Shown here: positions 1 to 6,140 of the stretch, one piece after another
How the letters are laid out: every line of letters starts with the position of its first letter
Numbering within the stretch: the stretch's first letter is position 1
Source: an uncultured Succinivibrio sp.
GTDB lineage: Bacteria; Pseudomonadota; Gammaproteobacteria; Enterobacterales; Succinivibrionaceae
Assembly: GCA_902772715.1 (NCBI GenBank)
Contig: CACYBT010000419.1
Location: forward strand, 1-6,140
Length of the DNA stretch: 6,140 bases
Direction of reading: 5' to 3'
Notes under the pieces: model-generated
The model's database searches: none
The model's input: the letters and a program-made list of their open reading frames with translations, nothing else
Told to the model about the DNA's origin: nothing
Made by a program: the position numbers and the translations under genes

Positions 1-269
1 AATAGTATATCTTTTGGATTTTATTACCTTTGTTGTTAATTAGTATTTACATAAAATATCTGTTTTGCATTAAATCAAACTCGGATCTTCTATTGATAAT
101 AAACGGATCAGAAATTTAATTCCCTACAAGATCTAAAGTCAATCGCACCAATACCAAGTTTAAAGGTAATCTCATTCCACTCATTCTTCAAAGTAAAACA
201 AAAGAACAAGAAGCCATCTTTCCACACTCATGCCTGTGAGGTTTGCGACGCAGTTTATACCCCATCGCT

Positions 270-315
270 GTTGCTCTAAACTCTGATTCAAAGTTGCTCA
301 AAACTCTGATTCAAA
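270..315. repeat. Two-copy 23-bp tandem direct repeat
   Basis: Two head-to-tail copies of a 23-bp unit lie at 270-292 and 293-315. Each begins GTTGCTC and ends AAACTCTGATTCAAA, and they differ only at the eighth base (T277 versus A300). The array stops cleanly on both sides. It ends 15 bp before the proposed -35 hexamer of the modF-like gene. The unit is close to two helical turns, so both copies would face the same side of the DNA, which would suit a regulator operator. A replication-slippage duplication without function is equally possible. The unit does not match an operator I know. Confidence 0.85.
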
Positions 316-330
316 AAGGTGGATTTTTCC

Positions 331-358
331 TTCGCAAAAGATACGGTGGTGATAAAAT
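331..358 (+). promoter_or_regulatory. Predicted sigma-70 promoter with extended -10
   Basis: TAAAAT at 353-358 matches five of six bases of the -10 consensus and is preceded by TG at 350-351 with one intervening base, which makes an extended -10. TTCGCA at 331-336 is a weak -35 (four of six), with a 16-bp spacer. Transcription would start near 364-366 and give a leader of about 37-39 nt before the ATG at 403. This was found by inspection only, and in AT-rich DNA chance matches are common. Confidence 0.45.
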
Positions 359-390
359 AAGGCAAAGTAATAAACTTACAAAAATACGTT

Positions 391-394
391 AGGA
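391..394 (+). promoter_or_regulatory. Ribosome binding site of the modF-like gene
   Basis: AGGA at 391-394 lies 8 nt before the ATG at 403. An in-frame TAA at 358-360, with no ATG, GTG or TTG codon in frame between it and 403, fixes this ATG as the start. Confidence 0.75.
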
Positions 395-402
395 TACATT
401 TC

Positions 403-1893
403 ATGACTTCAAGAACCCTTACCTTTACTGACGCCTCCTTTTATCTTACGGATAAACTCAGCGTCACCATCGGCAACCTTGTCATTAAACCAGATTCGCT
501 TATTGTCCTTATCGGTGATAACGGCTCAGGCAAAACTTCAGTTGCCAAAGCATTAAGCGGCAGACTTACGCTAAATAATGGTGTATCCCCTGACAACTAT
601 CATCCTACCCTGGTGTCATTTGAAGAACAGATGCAGTATTTTGAGGATGATTATCAGATGCGTAATTCTGACTGTACTACTGCAGAGGAAGAAAAAGGCA
701 TTACCCCGAATTACATTTTCAAAAATGACGATAAGGAAATTATTGAAAAAATGGTCATAGGACTTAAGCTTGGCAAACTCCTCGATACTCCCATCCGCAT
801 GCTCTCAGGAGGGGAAGGGCGCAAGGTACTTCTAGCCCATGCCATTGCCCAAAAACCTAACCTTGTGGTCTTTGATACCCCCTTTGATGCCTTGGATATT
901 GCTACAAGAGAAGAGCTAAAGGAGCTTATCGCCAAAATTCATCAGGATTATCAAACTCCTGTGGTACTCATTGTTAACCGTTTCCAAGAGATTCCAGACT
1001 CACTTAGTGCCATGGGTATTATTAAAAACAATGCTATTATTAAGATTGACTCTCGGGAAAATCTGATGCAGGACGAGGATTTAAAGGCCCTCTTAGGACG
1101 GGCTCAACTTAAGAGTATCACTATTCCAAAGACTCCGGTGAAATACCGTAAACTGTCCTGCAATTCTGAGATACTGGTAAAGTTTGAAAAAGTCAACGTA
1201 ACCTATGGGGAGAAAAAAGTATTAGATAATTTAAACCTTGAAATAAGAAAGGGCGAAAACTGGCTTATCACCGGTCCAAACGGTGCCGGCAAATCCACCT
1301 TGCTTTCTCTTATCAGTGGCGATAATCCGCAGGTATACGCCAACGAGGTGACAGTCTTTGGTCTTAAGCGCGGTCACGGCGAATCCATCTGGGACATAAA
1401 ACAGTATTTGGGCATGGTCTCGGGGGCTCTGCATCTTGACTATCGAGTCAATGGTTCGGCGCTCAACGTGGCACTCTCAGGTTTTTACGATTCCATCGGT
1501 CTTTACAGTAAACCTAGTGATGATGAAGTAAATACAGCGATAAAATGGCTGAGGCTCTCAGGACTTTATGAGAAAAGAGAGCAGTCCTTCCGTTCCATGT
1601 CCTTTGGACAGCAGCGTCTCCTTTTAATTATAAGAGCCCTCATCAAAATGCCCTCTCTCCTCATCCTTGATGAACCATTGCAGGGACTTGACGGTTATGC
1701 AAGAGCGCTGGTCAACAGTTTTATCTCGGATATCATGCAGAAAGGAGAGACTACTATTCTCTATGTATCACACCATCCTGAGGATTTTATCGAGGGGTTT
1801 ACCCATCATCTTGAATTTGTAAAAAATCTTCATGAAGATGCAGAGATGCTACCTTATACCATTACCATAAAAAAGATGTTAAGCAAGGAATAA
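403..1893 (+). CDS. modF: ModF/PhrA-type tandem ABC ATPase without membrane domain
   Basis: This 496-residue protein has two ABC nucleotide-binding domains and no membrane segment, like E. coli ModF (about 490 residues). Domain 1 has Walker A GDNGSGKT (38-45), signature LSGGE (134-138), a Walker B ending FDTP (157-160) and Arg193 where the switch His normally sits. Domain 2 has Walker A GPNGAGKST (291-299), an altered signature SFGQQ (400-404), Walker B LLILDEP (419-425) and His457. The stretch around 329-368 (SIWDIK, LHLDYRV, DSIGLY) is strongly ModF-like. In domain 1 Thr159 replaces the catalytic Glu, so only the site built from domain 2 Walker motifs and the domain 1 signature looks fully active. 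ModF is named for its linkage to molybdate genes and has been tied to photorepair (PhrA), but its biochemical role is not established. No modE or modABC is in view here. The protein is presumably cytoplasmic. The next gene starts 4 nt downstream. Family assignment is strong; a molybdenum role is unproven. Confidence 0.88.
   Translation: MTSRTLTFTDASFYLTDKLSVTIGNLVIKPDSLIVLIGDNGSGKTSVAKALSGRLTLNNGVSPDNYHPTLVSFEEQMQYFEDDYQMRNSDCTTAEEEKGITPNYIFKNDDKEIIEKMVIGLKLGKLLDTPIRMLSGGEGRKVLLAHAIAQKPNLVVFDTPFDALDIATREELKELIAKIHQDYQTPVVLIVNRFQEIPDSLSAMGIIKNNAIIKIDSRENLMQDEDLKALLGRAQLKSITIPKTPVKYRKLSCNSEILVKFEKVNVTYGEKKVLDNLNLEIRKGENWLITGPNGAGKSTLLSLISGDNPQVYANEVTVFGLKRGHGESIWDIKQYLGMVSGALHLDYRVNGSALNVALSGFYDSIGLYSKPSDDEVNTAIKWLRLSGLYEKREQSFRSMSFGQQRLLLIIRALIKMPSLLILDEPLQGLDGYARALVNSFISDIMQKGETTILYVSHHPEDFIEGFTHHLEFVKNLHEDAEMLPYTITIKKMLSKE
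1885..1889 (+). promoter_or_regulatory. Ribosome binding site inside the modF-like 3' end
   Basis: AAGGA at 1885-1889 lies within the last sense codons of the ABC ATPase, 8 nt before the ATG at 1898. Ribosomes finishing the first gene would clear this site, so translational coupling is likely. Confidence 0.75.
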
Positions 1894-1897
1894 GACA

Positions 1898-2845
1898 ATG
1901 ACCACACATATCTACGATATTATAGGCGATGTACATGGCATGTACGATCCCCTGTGCTCTCTTTTGGAAAAACTTGAAACTAGTCTTAAGCAAGAGTCAG
2001 CGGATGCCGAATATCGACTCATCTTTTTAGGAGATATCATTGACAGGGGAGAGAAACAAAAGGAGACCTTCACTCTTGTAAGAGAGCTGGTTGAACAAAA
2101 GAAAGCCCTCTGTCTTTTAGGCAATCATGAGTACAATGCCATCATGCGCGCATTACACTTAAGAACCAAACACGATGCAGTCCATGAGGTATTCTTGAAG
2201 AGTTTTTCTAATCCTGAAACCTATCAGGAGGCCATTGCCTTTATGAAAACTCTCCCCTTCTTTGTGGAACTGCCACTATTCAACTGTGTGCATGCCTGTT
2301 TCAATGAGCCACAGCTAAGTCTCATCAAACCTTATCTTGATAAAAACAACGTGGCTTTAAATGATGAGATCTTTGTGAAATCCTCCAAGCCCAAACTGAA
2401 CAAAGGCGGAATCAAAGCCCTGTATGATGCTGTTGAAATCATTTTAAAGGGCCCGGAAATTGATCTGCCAGACGGAATTTACTACCTTGACAAGGATGGC
2501 ACCAAAAGGGATTCTGCCAGAACGCGCTGGTGGCAGGAGAAGGCTGCTACCTACAGGGACATTGTGATGTGGAAGGATGAGGAACTACTGCAAAAACTTA
2601 AAAAACCTCTTCCTCTTGATTTTCATGCTACTCCCCTTTTAAAGCCAGTATTTTTCGGACATTACTGGCTGTGGCCGGAGGGCACCAAAGTCAGTCTTAA
2701 AGACTGTGAACTTGCAAAAGACAAAGCCTACTGTCTTGATTTTTCGGCGGTAATGGGCGGTACACTCACTGCCATGCGTGTATGCACCGATGATGAAAAG
2801 ATCCTCAAAAAGGAGGTATTCGCTGTTAAGACTAACGGCGACTAA
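1898..2845 (+). CDS. PPP-superfamily metallophosphoesterase (calcineurin-like), substrate unknown
   Basis: This 315-residue protein has the full set of dinuclear-metal phosphatase motifs: GDVHG (10-14), GDIIDRG (45-51), GNHE (75-78), a metal-ligand His in VHA (His132) and a second in FGH (His255). After these comes LDFSAVMGGTLTAMRV (280-295), which resembles the C-terminal sheet of bacterial ApaH/PrpE-like enzymes. A segment of roughly 120 residues lies between the last two histidines and contains PDGIYYLDKDGTKRD (191-205) and a Trp-Trp pair at 211-212. That is unlike ApaH (about 280 residues) and PrpA/PrpB (about 218), so those names are not justified. Known relatives remove phosphate from phosphoproteins or cleave dinucleoside tetraphosphates; the substrate here cannot be read from sequence. 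There is no signal peptide, so it should act in the cytoplasm. It begins 4 nt after the ABC ATPase stop and almost certainly shares its message. Its 3' end overlaps the convergent proA by 14 nt. Confidence 0.85.
   Translation: MTTHIYDIIGDVHGMYDPLCSLLEKLETSLKQESADAEYRLIFLGDIIDRGEKQKETFTLVRELVEQKKALCLLGNHEYNAIMRALHLRTKHDAVHEVFLKSFSNPETYQEAIAFMKTLPFFVELPLFNCVHACFNEPQLSLIKPYLDKNNVALNDEIFVKSSKPKLNKGGIKALYDAVEIILKGPEIDLPDGIYYLDKDGTKRDSARTRWWQEKAATYRDIVMWKDEELLQKLKKPLPLDFHATPLLKPVFFGHYWLWPEGTKVSLKDCELAKDKAYCLDFSAVMGGTLTAMRVCTDDEKILKKEVFAVKTNGD
2820..2841. other. Hairpin at the convergent gene overlap
   Basis: Bases 2820-2828 pair with 2833-2841 around a 4-base loop, giving a 9-bp stem on the plus-strand RNA with one U-G wobble at 2824/2837. 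On the minus-strand RNA that wobble becomes an A-C mismatch. The minus transcript reaches a run of five U (opposite 2807-2811) 8 nt after the stem; the plus transcript has no U run. It could be a weak terminator for the proBA message, but it lies in coding sequence of both genes and departs from the intrinsic-terminator pattern. Confidence 0.35.
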
Positions 2846-4088
2846 GATAAGAGCCCATAGCCACATACTGATAGGTTGTAAGGGCCTCTAAGGCCATCGG
2901 CCCACGGGCATGCAGTTTCTGCGTAGAAATTGCCACTTCCGCACCTAAACCAAACTGCCCGCCATCTGAAAAACGGGTGGAGGCATTGACATAGACACAG
3001 GCAGAAGGGGCTCTAGTTACAAATAACTGTGCATGCTCATGACTGTCAGTTAAAATGGCATCAGAATGAATGGCATGATGGGCTTGCATATGAGATAGGG
3101 CGGCCCTGACATCCGCAACTAAAGCCACATTCATCTCTTTTGCCAAAAACTCCCTATCAAAGTCCGCGCTCTGCCCTTTTACAAGATGCGGATAGCCCTG
3201 CAAAAGGTCATATGCCTCTCCATGCGCATGCACTAGAATGCCGCTATCCAAAAAATACTCTAAGAACTTTTCTAGAAACTCTTTTTTTACTCCCTCGTGA
3301 ACTAAAAGCGTATCCAGGGCATTACAGGCCGAAGGCTTCTGCGTTTTGGCATTTTCAATAAGAGGCAGGCTTTTATCAAGTGCACAGGAATCATCCACAA
3401 AAATATGCGAGACCCCAAAACCCCCGATAATTACCGGAATTGAAGATTCACGCTGACAGCGACGCTGCAGAGCTTCTCCGCCACGCGGAATAATAACATC
3501 TATATAGTCATCAAGTTTTAGGAAATCACTGACCACCTGCCGGCTGGTATCAGCGATAAAACCCACACAGTTTTTATCAAAACCCATTTGAAAAAGGCTA
3601 TCGGCAATCAGGCTGCTAAGATAGAGATTGGTCTCAAAGCACTCCTTACCGCCACGCAAAAGACAGGCATTGGCAGATTTTAGACAGAGAGCGGCAATAT
3701 CCACGGTGACATTCGGTCTTGACTCATAAATAACTCCCACAACACCTAAAGGTACAGTCCTTTTGTATAAATGCAGTCCATTTTCAAGAGTCCGTCCGTC
3801 ACTGATTTTTCCGATAGGATCTGCAAGTGCGGCAACCTTTCTGACACCCTCTACCATTTCTAGAAAACGAGAAGGGGTAAGAGTCAGGCGGTCGACAAGC
3901 GCTGAGGACAGGCCCTCTGCTTTTGCCTTAAGCACATTCTTTTCATTGATGGCAAAAATTTCCTTCTCATGAGCATCAAGATTATCCGCCATAGCCAAAA
4001 GCAAAGCATTTCTCTTGGTGATACTCATCTGTGCAAGAGTATAGGAGGCCTCGCGGGTATTTTGGGCCTGCTGCATTAAATCAAACAT
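2832..4088 (-). CDS. proA: Gamma-glutamyl phosphate reductase (glutamate-5-semialdehyde dehydrogenase)
   Basis: ProA performs the second step of proline synthesis, the NADPH-dependent reduction of gamma-glutamyl phosphate to glutamate-5-semialdehyde, which cyclises to pyrroline-5-carboxylate. The protein has 418 residues against 417 in E. coli. Hallmarks of this aldehyde-dehydrogenase-fold family are present: VPLGVVGVIYESRPNVTVD (112-130), LLRGGKE (143-149), IPRGGE (200-205), the catalytic cysteine Cys255 in KPSACNALDTLLVH (251-264), HSDAILT (341-347), and the C-terminal block from NASTRFSDGGQFGLGAE (368-384) to HARGP (393-397). It is complete, with no missing key residue. It starts with ATG 2 nt after the proB stop, behind a modest AGAG purine tract inside the end of proB, so the two are probably translationally coupled and their enzymes made together. 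ProA and ProB are thought to act as a complex protecting the labile phosphate. The 3' end runs 14 nt into the opposing phosphoesterase gene. Confidence 0.97.
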   Translation of the reverse strand: MFDLMQQAQNTREASYTLAQMSITKRNALLLAMADNLDAHEKEIFAINEKNVLKAKAEGLSSALVDRLTLTPSRFLEMVEGVRKVAALADPIGKISDGRTLENGLHLYKRTVPLGVVGVIYESRPNVTVDIAALCLKSANACLLRGGKECFETNLYLSSLIADSLFQMGFDKNCVGFIADTSRQVVSDFLKLDDYIDVIIPRGGEALQRRCQRESSIPVIIGGFGVSHIFVDDSCALDKSLPLIENAKTQKPSACNALDTLLVHEGVKKEFLEKFLEYFLDSGILVHAHGEAYDLLQGYPHLVKGQSADFDREFLAKEMNVALVADVRAALSHMQAHHAIHSDAILTDSHEHAQLFVTRAPSACVYVNASTRFSDGGQFGLGAEVAISTQKLHARGPMALEALTTYQYVAMGSYLSRR

Positions 4089-4090
4089 TG

Positions 4091-5212
4091 TTATTTCTCT
4101 TTAAAAATTACCATATCATCACGATGCACAGCCTCATCACCGTGCGTAAAGCCCAGAAGACTTTCTATTTCCTTTGAATCATGCTTTCTTATCATAAGAA
4201 GTTCTTCTGAGGAATAGCGGGTCAGCCCGCGGGCAATTACCTCTCCCTTAGAAGAAACAATTTCCACGCTGGCCCCTCGCAAAAACTCATGTTCGACGCT
4301 TTGGATCCCCTTTGGCAGAAGACTTTTGCCATGACGCAGCAGTGCCTCTGAGGCACCGTCATCCACCACAATGGTACCTTTTACCAAGGTTGCAGCAGAA
4401 ATCCAGGATTTTTTGGCTAAAACCGGATTTTTGGATGGTAAAAAACGCGTGCATGGTTTTTTACCTGTAAGATAATCGCAAATAAAGGCGGGCTCCCCGC
4501 CACTGCCGATGATAAGGGTAATCCCGGCCTCCGTACAGGTCTTAGCAGCCTTGATCTTGGTGGCCATACCCCCAGTTCCCAGCTCACCTTTTGAACCTAA
4601 GGCCATGCTCACAATTTTATCATCCACCGTCTCTACCTCACGAATAAGAGCGGCATCCTCATTGGTTCTTGGATCCTTATCATACAGCCCCATCTGATCG
4701 GTGAGCAGAAGCACGGTATCAGCATCGGTTAAAATGGCACTTAAGGCCGCAAGATTATCGTTATCCCCCACCTTGATTTCCTGTGTGCTCACCGCATCAT
4801 TCTCATTGATGATAGGAATTACATCGTACTCCAAAAGAGAAAGCAGCGTATCTCTGGCATTAAGATAGCGCTCGCGGCTTTCAAGATCAGCCTTAGTAAT
4901 TAAAATCTGTCCCACTCTCTGCTTATAGATGGCAAAAAGATGCTCCCACTCCTCAATAATCTTCACCTGGCCTATAGCAGCAAGCATCTGTTTATAGCAC
5001 AGATCTTTAGGCAGTTTTATCTGATTTAAAAATTCTCGTCCTGCGGCTATGGCACCAGAGGAAACCAGGATCACCTCGTACCCCTGCTTTTTTAAAGCCA
5101 TAACTGCTCTTACAATCTCAAGCATTAAAGCGCGATCAAGATTATGTGAGCCCCTTGTGAGAGTACTAGTTCCAAGTTTAATCACTACCCGTTTACTGTG
5201 TCTTATTGTCAC
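4091..5212 (-). CDS. proB: Glutamate 5-kinase with C-terminal PUA domain
   Basis: ProB phosphorylates L-glutamate with ATP to gamma-glutamyl phosphate, the committed and feedback-regulated step of proline synthesis. The 373-residue product matches E. coli ProB (367) along its length with a constant +2 offset through the kinase domain. Visible are KLGTS with Lys12, SSGAIAAGRE (51-60), INENDAVS (135-142), EIKVGDNDN (145-153), TDQMGLYDKDPR (171-182) and LGTGGMATK (211-219). By that offset Ser52, Asp139 and Asn151 would bind glutamate, with Lys12, Asp152 and Lys219 catalytic. Asp109 and Glu145 correspond to positions where E. coli mutations relieve proline inhibition, so feedback control is probably intact. 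Residues from about 277 to 355 form the PUA domain, ending near HRDDM (363-367). The start is GTG; the nearest in-frame upstream codon change is a TAA 15 nt before it, so no longer start exists. It follows the frsA-like gene by 25 nt and precedes proA by 2 nt. Confidence 0.97.
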   Translation of the reverse strand: MTIRHSKRVVIKLGTSTLTRGSHNLDRALMLEIVRAVMALKKQGYEVILVSSGAIAAGREFLNQIKLPKDLCYKQMLAAIGQVKIIEEWEHLFAIYKQRVGQILITKADLESRERYLNARDTLLSLLEYDVIPIINENDAVSTQEIKVGDNDNLAALSAILTDADTVLLLTDQMGLYDKDPRTNEDAALIREVETVDDKIVSMALGSKGELGTGGMATKIKAAKTCTEAGITLIIGSGGEPAFICDYLTGKKPCTRFLPSKNPVLAKKSWISAATLVKGTIVVDDGASEALLRHGKSLLPKGIQSVEHEFLRGASVEIVSSKGEVIARGLTRYSSEELLMIRKHDSKEIESLLGFTHGDEAVHRDDMVIFKEK

Positions 5213-5217
5213 TTTTA

Positions 5218-5223
5218 TCCTCT
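5218..5223 (-). promoter_or_regulatory. Ribosome binding site supporting the GTG start of proB
   Basis: On the minus strand AGAGGA (opposite 5223-5218) lies 5 nt before the GTG at 5212. This good Shine-Dalgarno match, the in-frame TAA just upstream and alignment with the E. coli N-terminus all support GTG as the real start. Confidence 0.8.
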
Positions 5224-5237
5224 CTTCTTACGACCTT

Positions 5238-6140
5238 TTATCCCTGTCCGTAAAAGACTTCACCAAAATATCGTGCAATCTGGGTCATGGCATCCTTGTG
5301 AAATACTGCCAAAGGTTTATCTTTAGGCTGTCGATTGATGGTTAAATGCTCAAAATTAGACTGCAAAAGACTTACATCATTAGCAGAGACAAAGTCTGAA
5401 TCAGTAAGAGTCACAAACGTGTTTACCTTACAGTTGCGCCCTGATAATAGTCCCTGCTCCTTTAAAGATAGGACCTTAAACTGTGGCATAAGGTCTTCAA
5501 AGCAGTCAGCACTTAAATCAAGACGATTACACAATGAAGAACGCAGACACAAAGGCAGTACATGCAGAATTTTCTTATCTGTAAAAAAAGAATGTACGAG
5601 GGGCGAGGTTAAGGCAAGTGCCTTTACTTTATTTCCAGAAAGGATCGCCACACGAATAGCCACCGCTGCCGCCATGCCATAGCCGTAAATACCGATATTG
5701 GTGGCATCAATACAGTTTAGGTTACTCAAATACTTAACGGCCTCCTCCACTGCCTCTGAATAATTATCTCGCAGATTTAACTTCTCACAGCCTCCCGCTC
5801 CTGGCATTTCAATGACAAAAGCCGCAATGTTATGAGCCTTTAACTCCTTTTCAATAAAATAATAAAAGGCGGTGATGTTTGACTCATACGGACAGACAAT
5901 AATTACGCAGGGATAGACCTTATCAAGATTAGGCAGATGCAGATAACCTGTAACTTTTTTTTCTGCAACATTAAGGGAATGTTCCTGAAAAATGCTATTG
6001 TGAGGATCAATTTCATGCATAATTTTATATGCCTTGCGGCATAATACATCTGACTGCTGAGCCAGCACATCCCCCTTTAAAAATGGGTAGGCGGCTATGG
6101 CAAAATATCTTGACGCCAACCGATAGTTATGGCTTGCCGC
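5238..6140 (-). CDS. frsA: FrsA-like alpha/beta-hydrolase-fold protein, N-terminus beyond window
   Basis: The reading frame stays open to the right edge, so this is the C-terminal 300 or so residues of a protein that in E. coli has 414. The TTG at 6119-6117 is an internal Leu, because the preceding codons continue the FrsA similarity. Numbering from that Leu, IAAYPFLKGD (8-17), VTGYLHLP (56-63), TSPLVHSFFTD (171-181) and SLKEQGLL (218-225) all have close counterparts in E. coli FrsA. FrsA was first described as a fermentation-respiration switch protein binding IIA(Glc); later claims of pyruvate decarboxylase activity are disputed and its reaction is unsettled. The fold is alpha/beta hydrolase, but the elbow reads GYGMA (146-150): the nucleophile position is Gly148, and Ala150 replaces the last Gly. 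Asp242 and His274 lie where an acid and a His would be expected. The gene stops 25 nt before proB, and E. coli also has frsA near proBA, which supports orthology. A diverged member with changed function is possible. Confidence 0.82.
   Translation of the reverse strand, partial: AASHNYRLASRYFAIAAYPFLKGDVLAQQSDVLCRKAYKIMHEIDPHNSIFQEHSLNVAEKKVTGYLHLPNLDKVYPCVIIVCPYESNITAFYYFIEKELKAHNIAAFVIEMPGAGGCEKLNLRDNYSEAVEEAVKYLSNLNCIDATNIGIYGYGMAAAVAIRVAILSGNKVKALALTSPLVHSFFTDKKILHVLPLCLRSSLCNRLDLSADCFEDLMPQFKVLSLKEQGLLSGRNCKVNTFVTLTDSDFVSANDVSLLQSNFEHLTINRQPKDKPLAVFHKDAMTQIARYFGEVFYGQG

Larger units (their letters stand above)
1..402. other. AT-rich intergenic region upstream of the modF-like gene
   Basis: This 402-base stretch holds no gene I can support. 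The first 120 bases are strikingly AT-rich compared with the coding regions and contain two CGGATC hexamers (82-87 and 104-109) 22 bp apart, without a convincing stem-loop. Bases 120-260 show nothing recognisable. Bases 270-315 carry a tandem repeat, 331-358 a probable promoter and 391-394 a ribosome binding site, each listed separately. The gene to the left is not in view, so part of this stretch may be its 3' or 5' flank. No terminator, tRNA or riboswitch fold was recognised by eye. Confidence 0.75.

Noticed and set aside
230..286. An 18-codon ATG frame in the upstream region
   Set aside because: It has no ribosome binding site, ends inside the tandem repeat and shows no recognisable peptide.
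270..315. Possible CRISPR remnant
   Set aside because: The two copies are directly adjacent with no spacers, and there are no cas genes.
243..392. A 49-codon plus-strand open frame starting at TTG in the upstream region
   Set aside because: It has no properly spaced ribosome binding site, crosses the tandem repeat and promoter, and resembles no protein I recognise.
2803..2816. CCTC/GAGG stem as a terminator of the plus-strand operon
   Set aside because: The stem is only 4 bp, lies inside the coding sequence and is not followed by a U run.
1898..2845. Naming the phosphoesterase apaH or prpA/prpB
   Set aside because: The general metal-binding motifs match, but the length and the long segment between His132 and His255 do not fit those families.
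5335..5682. A 115-codon plus-strand open frame opposite the frsA-like gene
   Set aside because: It is antisense to a gene with clear family similarity along the same stretch, and its translation shows no motif.
6117..6119. TTG as the start of the frsA-like gene
   Set aside because: The frame stays open to base 6140 and the upstream codons continue similarity to FrsA, so this is an internal Leu.

Overview
The window looks like ordinary chromosomal DNA from a gammaproteobacterium of moderate to low G+C. The main evidence is protein-level resemblance to enterobacterial ModF, ProB, ProA and FrsA, recalled from memory because no search could be run. The frsA-like gene beside proBA also echoes the gpt-frsA-crl-phoE-proBA neighbourhood of Escherichia coli. 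A host-associated anaerobe related to Aeromonadales (for example Succinivibrionaceae) would fit, but that placement is a guess.

Layout: bases 1-402 are AT-rich and non-coding. They hold a two-copy 23-bp tandem repeat (270-315), a plausible extended -10 promoter (331-358) and a Shine-Dalgarno site. Two plus-strand genes follow: a ModF-type tandem ABC ATPase (403-1893) and, 4 nt later, a PPP-superfamily metallophosphoesterase (1898-2845). The minus strand carries three genes read right to left: a FrsA-like alpha/beta-hydrolase-fold protein whose N-terminus lies beyond the right edge (5238-6140), then proB (4091-5212) and proA (2832-4088). The two groups converge, and the last 14 nt of the phosphoesterase overlap the last 14 nt of proA. 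A 9-bp hairpin sits at that overlap, and no classical terminator is visible.

How the genes work together: ProB phosphorylates glutamate and ProA reduces the gamma-glutamyl phosphate to glutamate-5-semialdehyde, the first two steps of proline synthesis. proC is not in the window. The FrsA-like gene ends 25 nt before proB and probably shares its transcript. On the other strand, the ABC ATPase and the phosphatase look translationally coupled, but nothing in the sequence shows their shared role. No mobile element, RNA gene, CRISPR array or obviously new system is visible. The points most worth a second look are the degenerate first ATPase site of the ModF-like protein, its pairing with a phosphatase, the repeat upstream of its promoter, and the loss of the usual nucleophile-elbow residues in the FrsA-like protein.
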